A model generated the notes under the pieces. That model was given only the letters and a program-made list of their open reading frames with translations. It searched no databases and was not told where the DNA came from. Shown here in pieces: positions 55,799 through 64,000 of a DNA stretch of 64,000 nt. The stretch spans positions 7,774,501 to 7,838,500 of the forward strand of contig JAUCBN010000025.1 of assembly GCA_035048815.1 (NCBI GenBank). Direction: 5' to 3'. This stretch comes from Abelmoschus esculentus (lineage: Eukaryota > Streptophyta > Magnoliopsida > Malvales > Malvaceae). Position 1 is the first letter of the stretch. The number at the start of each line of letters is the position of its first letter. The translations under genes were made by a program, and so were the position numbers.

Positions 55799-57503
55799 CT
55801 AGGGAAAGGGTGGGGGGGGTCTAACTTCTTCCACTGCTGGTGTAGGAACTGCTTTCGTCGTGGCATTTTTGCTAGCTCCATCAGTAGGTTCACTTGTCAA
55901 ACCTTCCTCCTCCTTCTCCTCGAGAATTTGCTCAGGCATTTTTGTTTCTTCATGAACAAGTTTGGGCATAGGATCTTCACTCGTCTTCCCCCTAAATTTA
56001 TCTTGTTGATTAATCTGCGTGCCACTCCTTAGTGTGATTACGCTAAATTGCTCTTTACCATGTGGCTTAGTGACCTCAGTGTCACTTGGCTGACGTTCTT
56101 TTAATGTCGTGGCAATTTGACCAACTTGACTTTCTAAAGTTCGAAATGAAGCACTGTGGCTTTGTAATAACGTACCTTGATTCTTGATAGCTGTTGTATG
56201 CTCTTGAAGCATTGTCTTTGTACTTAGAATGAATTCTTGCATGGTTGCTTCCTAAGAACTAGTATTAGATGATAATGATGCTCCCTTGTTCGGATTATGC
56301 CAAGGCATATTCGATTGAAAATTCTGGGGCTCATTAGCATTCTGATTCCGAGCTTGTGGGTTAGGATTTCTGGATCCTTGGTTTCCCTATGAGAAGTTCA
56401 GATGCTGACTCCATCCTAGATTATATGTGTCGAAATAGGGATTGTTGTTTCTTCTATTGAAAGTGCCCAAATAGTTGGTTGTCTCATGATTCCCTGGGCA
56501 CTCACTCTCATGGAGATTGCCATGACATAACAGACAAGCTGAATTGGCCATCTTCACTTCACTTTATTGGAACGTTGCATGTTCTTCAACATATTGGTGA
56601 TAGCTAAGAGTTGGGCGGATAGTGAGTCCTTATCTTCGAGCTCAAAAGTTCCTTGTGCCTTCCTCCTAGTTCCAAGTCTTGTAGAAGGAAATTGATAGCA
56701 TTGGTGGCAATTTTGTCAAGAAAGTCAAATGCCTCCTCGGGTGATTTGTCTAGCAAAGTTCCATTTGCCGAGGCATCTAACATTATTCTGGTTGGTGCAT
56801 TGACTCCATTGTAGAACATCACAACTTGAGTCCAATCTTGAAATCCATGATTTGTACACTTTCGAAGCAATCCCTTGTATCGATCCCAACATCCGCATAT
56901 TGACTCGTCGTCACCTTGTCGAAAAGAAGCAATGTCATTTCTAAGCTGAGTGTTTAGATTTGGTGGATTATACCGCAACAAAAAGCTCTTGCATAGATCA
57001 GCCTATGATTTCATCGATCCGGATGGTACTCCACTCAACCATGCCCTTGCTCGGCCACATAGGGAATAAGGAAATAGCTTGAGCTTCAACACATCCTCGT
57101 GTACTCCTTATTGACGGAATGAGTCACAAACTTCTAAGAAGGAACGAATATGTTGCCTTGCGTCTTCATGCTACATACCTTTAAATTGCCCAATAGAATT
57201 CAGCATATTGAACATGACAGGCTTGATTTTAAAGTGTGTAGCTTGAATTTCTGGTGCCATGATGCCAGGATTAAGATCATCCAAGATAGGATTTAAGTGA
57301 TCGCAAATAGCCCTTGGTCGAGGTGCAGCAACATTCTGATTTGCCCCGACATTTGGAACTACTGGATCTTGATTAGGAACACCCTGATTTTGAGCACCAT
57401 ACATGTCTCTAGTTCCACGCTGAATGCGTTTTCTTTGTCGAAATAATTGTTCAATTTCAGGTACTGATGGGTAGAGAGGTCCTTCAGTAGACCTTTTGAT
57501 CAT
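55799..57503 (-). pseudogene. Athila-C gag
   Basis: N-terminal frame 57171-57503: MIKRSTEGPLYPSVPEIEQL, PRPRAICDHLNPILDDLNPG. Stops follow at 57171, 57108-57110 (TAA at a Gln position) and 57003-57005 (TAG at a Trp position). 56604-56981 gives LLRYNPPNLNTQLRNDIASF and MFYNGVNAPTRIMLDASANG. The zinc knuckle (~56498-56540) reads CLLCHGNLHESEC, where the His of the B knuckle is Leu but a neighbouring His remains. The linker 55799-56242 includes SVITLRSGTQINQQ. Confidence 0.9.
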
Positions 57504-57620
57504 GCACTAGGAAAAGTCCTAAAAAGAAAAAAAATAAAACGAGTAAACTGAACTAAAAGAATAATAAGCAAAGTAAAATGAAAATGCCAAGATAAAAATG
57601 ACAAACTTTTAATCGCTAGA

Positions 57621-57638
57621 TTCCCGAAAACGGTGCCA
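57621..57638 (-). other. Athila-C primer-binding site (tRNA-Asp type, decayed)
   Basis: Minus strand TGGCACCGTTTTCGGGAA, a decayed form of the tRNA-Asp complement. Confidence 0.75.
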
Positions 57639-57644
57639 AAAACT

Positions 57645-59399
57645 AGGCCCGCTCTGTGTGTTGCTATAAATTATGCAAATATATTTGCAAGTATACACAA
57701 TCATGCAAGTAACAAAGGGTGAGTATCGTTCCCACAAGGATCGGTGTAAAGTGTAAGTCAACTTTGTCAAGACAAAAAAGGTGTCACTAAATAAAAGAAA
57801 AAGAAAAATAATGGTATAAAGAGGTGGAAATGAATATGTACGGTGAAGGTGTAGTGGTGAAATGCTATGACAATTTCAGAATGCAAGGAACTCAAATATG
57901 TCAAGGCAAAATGGAATGGATGGTGGTGGCACGATAGATGTATGAATGTGGTGTGTGAAGAGTATGATAATGTTATTGCAAGTAAACAAATAAAATAGAG
58001 GAAATAGAGGAACAGTTTGTAAATGTCAAGGCAAAAGCAAGATAAGAGAACACAGGTAAGCAATATGATTTAATAATCCTCGATTGATGAGCCTTAATAG
58101 GAATGATTGATTTGGATTTTTATGGACTTCTTAACCTCACTCCTACGAACAACTAGCTTCTATGTGGTCTATTCACTCAACAGAGGTTTCTAAGGTGCTT
58201 CCGCTCTCTCGAGTCAAAGGAACCTGACATTCTAAAATGCCACGGCATCTCCTCTCGGTCTCAGTAATGACATTTATCCTATCGATAAATCACACTCATT
58301 TTAGTCGTTGAAACCCTCACTTAAGTCTCTCTCGAGCACCTAAGGTCAGATTATGCTCTATTTGCAGTCTAGAACCCATTGCTCACGTAGATCCTTCCTT
58401 ATTTCCTCTCGGACACTAAGGATTTATGGCTAGGTTTCTCTCGAACACCTAGCGTGCACCTAAACACGGGACACTCTCATACCTCTTAAATGATTAAAAA
58501 TAATGAGCAAAGCAAATACACAAACACATAACATGCTAAATATTCATAAAAATAAAGAGTTAATCATCCATAAAAACATCCACCGAAATAAAGCTAACAC
58601 ATGGTGGTGTGAAAGAGTTTAAGAACAAATATCATCCACATAAACTTCTCAAAGATATAAAATAAAGCAAAGGAAAAGGATAGAAGACACCCTCGGTGCG
58701 CGCTACTGTCGGCTTCTTCGACCACCATGGAGTTACCTTAGCGTGCTAGCCCCTCTCGGGTGCCTAGCATGCCACTCCCTTAAAGCTCTATCAATAGAGG
58801 ACCCTTCGAGCGATAGTTGGGGAAGAAAGGTGGAAGCTTTCCTCTGCCACCTTTTGCTCTCCTTGTGCCTCAAAATCTGCTCCAAAGGTCCTCCTTTTCC
58901 AAGGAAAAAGGTTTCTCTTTTATAAGGTCACCATGCCTTATCAAATGGGGGGTGAAAACCCTAGGTTTTAGGGAAAATTCCCTTAGCACCCCTATTCACG
59001 TGATGATATTTCTGACATGGTGACAGTGTCCCCTATTGTGGCGGTTGTGGCCAGCCTGTATAACACCAGTCGACACTCCTCTCAAAATATCTTTTTGTCT
59101 TTTTGTGCAGCATAGGAGGTCTCCATATTTTCCATGACATTTTCCTTTGCTATCCTTCTACAAATACCATGACAAATCTCCCTTGCTCTCAGCTTTACTT
59201 TACCTACACAACATCAGCCAAAAGCATGACCTTCCCCATAAAATAGCATCTATTTCCGCACCATAAATTCCAAAACATAATCAGCCACCAAATACAATAT
59301 TATGATCCTAAATGCATCTAAATGATCTTATATGTGCTTGAAGACAATAAATAACTTAAGTAAAAAAGCTCTAAATATAGCCTTTTTGCGAAGTTATCA
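57645..59399 (-). repeat. Athila-C 5' LTR
   Basis: 1755 bp. Minus start TGATAACTTCGC at 59399, end GAGCGGGCCT at 57645 (CA changed to CT). Minus TATAAAAG near 58917-58924. Open frames 58743-59023 are LTR sequence. Confidence 0.9.
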
Positions 59400-59631
59400 A
59401 TCGACATCATGTTTGGAGACAGCACGTTGTAGAGCTTGAACTGCCTAGGTGTTACCGAGACCCTGACAGTTCCAAAAGAAAATTTTCATTTTTCTTGGTG
59501 GGGTTGATCAACATCAACCTCCGCTGGAGAGTTTTTTGCGCTGCTCATCCCAGCTTTTTCAACAGATACCTTGTTTTGTTGGTCTGGGCCGCATAAGCTT
59601 GTTACCCTCATCAAAAGGTGGAGTTCTTTTT
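59400..59631 (-). pseudogene. LINE copy 2, end of ORF1 and start of ORF2 (5'-truncated)
   Basis: Reverse complement of ~6540-6737 plus ~17718-17745 of LINE copy 1: the ORF1 tail, the ORF1/ORF2 junction with ATG overlapping the stop, and the endonuclease start (MKIFFWNCQGLGNT). It joins 51533 if Athila-C is removed. The 5' end stops near 59622-59631 at satellite sequence, so this copy was 5'-truncated or broken there. It has no Tekay insertion, consistent with that insertion being private to copy 1. Confidence 0.88.
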
Positions 59632-59676
59632 GGGATCGTTTTATTGAGTTTAAAACGTGCATTTCTAAATGGGCTC
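59622..59676 (-). repeat. Inverted satellite fragment
   Basis: Reverse complement of about 45-50 bp of the satellite (from AGCCCATTTAG to GATCCCAAAAAG), immediately left of the forward array. The boundary with the LINE is blurred by a shared CTTTTTGGG. Confidence 0.8.
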
Positions 59677-62600
59677 ATCATTCTTAGAGTATTTTACTTG
59701 GTTTAAATTCAAAGGATTCACGGTAAAGCCCATATAGGATTACATGCTTTAAACCCAATAAAACGGTCCCAAAAGGAGTTTAATTCAAATTTTATGAGTT
59801 CAAATATTTTATTATAGGCTTTTGAATATGATTATACAGTTTAATATCTTTTTAGAGTATTTTACTCGCTTAAAAATTCAACGGATTTATGGTAAAGCCC
59901 ATTTACGAATGCCTGCTTTAAACCCAATAAAACGTTCACAAAAAGAGATTAATTCAAATTTTCTGAGTTCAAATATTTTATTATAGGATTTTGAATCTGA
60001 TTATACAATTTAATCTCAATTTTAGAATATTTTACTTAGTTAAAATTTCTATGCGTTCATGGTAAAACCCATTTAGAAATCCACGCTTAAACTCAATAAA
60101 ACGATCACAAAAAGAGATTAATTCAAATTTTATGAATTCAAATATTTTATTATAGGCTTTTGGATCTGATTATACAGTTTAATCTCATTTCTAGAGTAAT
60201 TTACTTCGTTAAAAATTCAATAGATTCACGTTAAATCTCATTTATGAATACACGCTTTAATCCCAATAAAACGGTCCTCAAAAGAGATGAGTTCAAATAT
60301 TTTATTATAGGTTTTTGAATCTGATTATATAGCTTAATCTCAATTTTATAGTATTTTACTCAGTTAAAATTCAATAGATTCACGATAAAGCCCATTTAGG
60401 AATACACGCTTTAAACTCAATAAAACTGTACCAAAAAGAGATTAATTCAAATTTTATGAGTTCAAATATTTAATTATAGGCTTTTGAATCTTATTTTACA
60501 GTTAAATATCAAATTTAGAGTATTTAGGAATACACGCTTTAAACCCTATAAAATGGTCAAAAAGAGATTAATTTAAATTTTATGAGTTAAATATTTTATT
60601 ATAGGCTTTTGAATCTAATTATACATTTTAATCTCATTTTTAGAGTATTTTACTCGGTTAAACATTCAAAGGATTCACGGTAAAGCCAATTTAGGAATAC
60701 ACGCTTTAAATCAAATAAAACGATCCCAAAAGGAGTTTAAGTCAAATTTTATGAGTTCAAATATTTTATTATAGGCTTTTGAATCAGATTATACAATTTA
60801 ATCTCTTTTTAGAGTATTTTATTTGGTTAAAAATTCAACGGATTCACGGTAAAACCGATTCAGGAATACACGATTTAAAACCAATAAAACAGTCCCAAAA
60901 AGAGATTAATTCAAATTTTATGAGTTCAAATATTTTATTATAGGCATTTGAATCTGATTATACAGTTTAATATCAATTTTACAGTATTTTACTAAGTTAA
61001 AATTTCAACGGATTCACGGTATATCCCATTTAGTAATAAATGCTTTAAACCCAATAAAACGGTCCCAAAAAGAGATTGATTCAAATTTTATGAGTTAAAA
61101 TATTTAATTATAGGCTAATGAAACTGATTATACAGTTTTATATCCATTTTAGAGTATTTTACTCAGTTAAAAATTCAACGGATTCATGGTAAAACCCATT
61201 TAGGAATACACACTTTAAACACTATAAAATGGTCATAAAAAGAGATTAATTTAAATTTTATGAGTTCAAATATTTAATTATAGGCTTTTAAATTTGATTA
61301 TTTGATTTAATCTCAATTTTAGAGTATTTTACTCAGTTAAAATTTCAACGGGTTCACGGAGAAGCCCATTATGAAATGCACTCTTTAAATCAATAAAACG
61401 AGCATAAAAGAAGATTAATTCAAATTTTATGAGTTCAAATATTTTATTATATGTTTTTGAATCTGATTATATAGTTTAATATCTTTTTTAGAGTATTTTA
61501 CTTAGTTAAAAATTCAACAGATTCATGTTAAATCTCATTTAGGAATACACGTTTTAATCCAAATAAAATGATCCCCAAAAGAGATTAATTCAAATTTTAT
61601 GAGTCCAAATATTTTATTATAGGCTTTTGAATCTCATTATACAGCTTAATCTCAATTTTACAGTATTTAACTCAGTTAAAATATCAACAGGTTCACGGGA
61701 AAGCCCATTATGAAATGCACGCTTTAAACAAAATTAAACGATCACAAAAAGATATTAATTCAAATTCTATGAGTTTAAATATTTAATTATAAGCTTTTGA
61801 ATCTGATCATACAGTTAAATCTCTTTTTTTGAGTATTTTACTCAACTAAAAATTCAAAAGATTCACGGTAAAACCCATTTAGGAATACAAGCTTTAAACA
61901 CTATAAAATGGTCACAAAAAGAGATTAATTCAAATTTTATTAGTTCAAATATTTAATTATAGGCTTTTGAATTTGATTATACTCTTTAATCTCAATTTTA
62001 CAGTATTTTACTCAGTTAAAATTTCAATTGGTTCACGGGAAAGCCCATTCTGAAATGCACGCTTTAAACTCATTAAAACAATCACAAAAAGAGATTAATT
62101 CAAATTTTATGATTCCAAATATTTTATTATACGCTTTTGAATCTGGTTTTACAATTTAATCTCAAATTTAGAGTATTTTACTCAGTTAAATTTCAACGGG
62201 TTAACGAGAAAGCCCATTATGAAATGCACGCTTTAAACTCAATAAAATGATCACAAAAAGAGATTAACTCAAATTTTATGAGTTCAAATATTTTATTATA
62301 GGCTTTTGAATATGATTATACATTTAATCTCTTTCTTAGAGTATTTTACTATTAAAAATACAACGAATTCACGATAAAGCCCATTTAGGAATACATGCTT
62401 TAAACCAAATAAAACGGTTCCAAAAAGAGATTAATTCAAATTTTATGAGTTCACATATTTTATTATATGTATTTAAATCTGATTATACATTTTAATCTCA
62501 AATTTTAGAGTATTTTACTCAGTTAAAATTTCAATGGGTTCACAATAAAGCCCATTTAAAAATGCAGGCTTTAAACCTAATAAAACGATCACAGAAAGAG

Positions 62601-64000
62601 ATTAATTCAAATTTTTTAGGTTAAAATATTTAATTATAGGCTTTTGAATCAGAATATACAGTTTAACCTCTCTTTAGAGTATTTTACTCAGTTAAAAATT
62701 CAAAGAATTCACAGTAAAGCCAATTTAGGAAAACATGCTTTAGAATACACGCTTTAAACCTAATAAATCGGTCCGAAAAATAGATTAATTCAAATTTTAT
62801 GAGTTTAAATATTTTATTATATGCTTTTGAATATGATTATAAAGTTTAATCTCAATTTTAGATTATTTTACACAGTTAAAAAATCAACGGATTCACGGTA
62901 CAGGCCATTTAGAAACGCACGCTTCAAACCTAATAAAACTGTCACAAAAAGAGATTAATTCAAATTTTATTTGTTCAAATATTTTATTATATGCTTTTGA
63001 GTCTGATTATACAGTTTAATCTCCAATTTAGTGTATTTTACTCAGTTAAAAATTCAACGGATTCACGGTAAAGCCTATTTAGGAATGGAGGCTATAAATC
63101 CAAGAAAATGATCACAAAAAGAGATTAATTCAAATTTTAGGAGTTCAAATATTTAATTATAGTTTTTTGAATCTGATTATACAGTATAATCTCAATTTTG
63201 GAGTATTTCAATCAGATAAAAATTCAACGGATACACTGTAAAGGCCATTTAGAAATCACGTTTTAAACCCAATAAAACGGTCAAAAAAAGAGAATAATTC
63301 AAAATTTATGAGTTCAATTATTTAATTATAGGCTTTTAAAGCTGATTATACAGTTTAATCTCAATTTTAAATTATTTTACTCAGTTAAAAATTCGACGGA
63401 TTCACGGTAAAGCTTATTTAGGAATGGACGCTTTAAACCCAAGAAAATGATCACAAAAAGAGATTAATTCAAATTTTATGAGTTCAAATATTTAAGTATA
63501 GGCTTTTGAATCTGATTATACAGTTTAATCTCAATTTTAGAGTATTTTACTCACTTAAAAATTCAATGGATTCATGGTAAAGCATTTAGGAATACACGCT
63601 TTAAACCCAATAACACGTTCACAAAAAGAGATTAATTCAAATTTTATGAGTTCAAATATTTAATTATAGGATTTTGAAAATGATTACACAGTTTAATCTC
63701 AATTTTAGAGTATTTTAATCAGTTAAAAATTCAACGGATTCACGGTAAAAACCCATTTAGGAATACACGCTTTAAACCCAATAAAATTATACAGTTTAAT
63801 CTCATTTTAGATTATTTTACTCAGTTATAAATTTAACGGATTCACGGTAAAGCGTATTTAGGAATACACGCTTTAAACCCAATAAAACGTTCCCAAAAAA
63901 GAGATTAATTCAAATTTTTGAGTTCAAATATTTAATTATAGGCTTTTGAGTATGATTATACAGTTTAATCTCATTTTTTGATTATTTTACTTAGTTAAAA
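59677..64000 (+). repeat. Satellite array, right side (~25 monomers)
   Basis: Forward ~169-bp monomers of the same family as the left array (core TTCAAATATTT[AT]ATTATAGGC, then TTTTACTCAGTTAAAA and ACGCTTTAAACCCAATAAAA). Spacing is 169 bp where intact (59801, 59970, 60139). Several monomers are shortened, near 60284, 60505-60530 and 63785. The A/B alternation of the left array is absent. A variant with CCCATTATGAAATGCACGC recurs near 61355, 61695, 62037 and 62208. The array runs off the window. Confidence 0.95.

Larger units (their letters stand above)
51534..59399 (-). mobile_element. Athila-C: Athila-type element with internal pol deletion
   Basis: Both LTRs are present (5': 57645-59399, 3': 51534-53317). 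Primer site at 57621-57638, gag 55799-57503, protease 54836-55600, then only the first ~50 codons of the RT region. Most of RT, RNase H and integrase are missing, and the 3' part follows. It is inserted in LINE copy 2. Flanks are ATCAG and ATCGA, possibly a decayed 5-bp duplication. LTR family as in Athila-A. Confidence 0.9.

Overview
This window is repeat-only DNA from a plant nuclear genome, very probably a eudicot (peri)centromeric region. I found no host protein-coding gene, rRNA or tRNA gene. The evidence is an AT-rich ~169-bp tandem satellite at both ends, plant-type Athila and Tekay/Del (chromodomain) Ty3/gypsy retrotransposons with plant tRNA-Asp and tRNA-iMet primer sites, and a plant L1-type LINE whose ORF2 ends in an RNase H domain. 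I cannot name the species from sequence alone.

Layout. 1-1291: satellite array built of alternating A and B monomers, which form a six-monomer (~1.02 kb) higher-order repeat. 1292-21827: a full-length but decayed LINE inserted in that array (target-site duplication at 1278-1291 and 21828-21840). It carries two later insertions: a solo LTR (family S, 1903-3672, duplication CTTTG) in its 5' UTR, and a Tekay/Del chromovirus (6738-17712, duplication TCAAC) in the start of its ORF2. 21828-22316: the satellite resumes exactly in phase. 22317-23158: scrambled LINE pieces and a gypsy protease fragment. 23159-33196: S-family Ty3/gypsy elements on both strands with solo LTRs nested in their LTRs (V inside T1 inside S; T2 inside S). 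33197-36329: 5' half of an Athila element (Athila-A, + strand), cut by a U-family LTR (36330-~38150) and a T-like LTR piece (to ~39029). ~39030-51181: a nearly complete Athila (Athila-B, - strand) with gag, protease, reverse transcriptase, RNase H, integrase and an envelope-position ORF, all broken. 51182-59631: a second, 5'-truncated LINE copy (- strand) split by an internally deleted Athila (Athila-C, - strand, 51534-59399). 59622-59676: a short inverted satellite piece. 59677-64000: satellite array, about 25 monomers, with no clean higher-order period.

Nothing here looks able to transpose unaided. Many reading-frame breaks are C-to-T or G-to-A changes, as expected of old, heavily methylated DNA. 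The most interesting signals are the hexameric satellite repeat interrupted by one LINE insertion, a conserved ~235-bp block upstream of the TATA box in four diverged LTR families (S, T, U, V), AGCT-crowded LTR segments, palindrome and 56-bp repeat clusters in the Tekay LTRs, and large inverted LTR pairs that could give double-stranded RNA.
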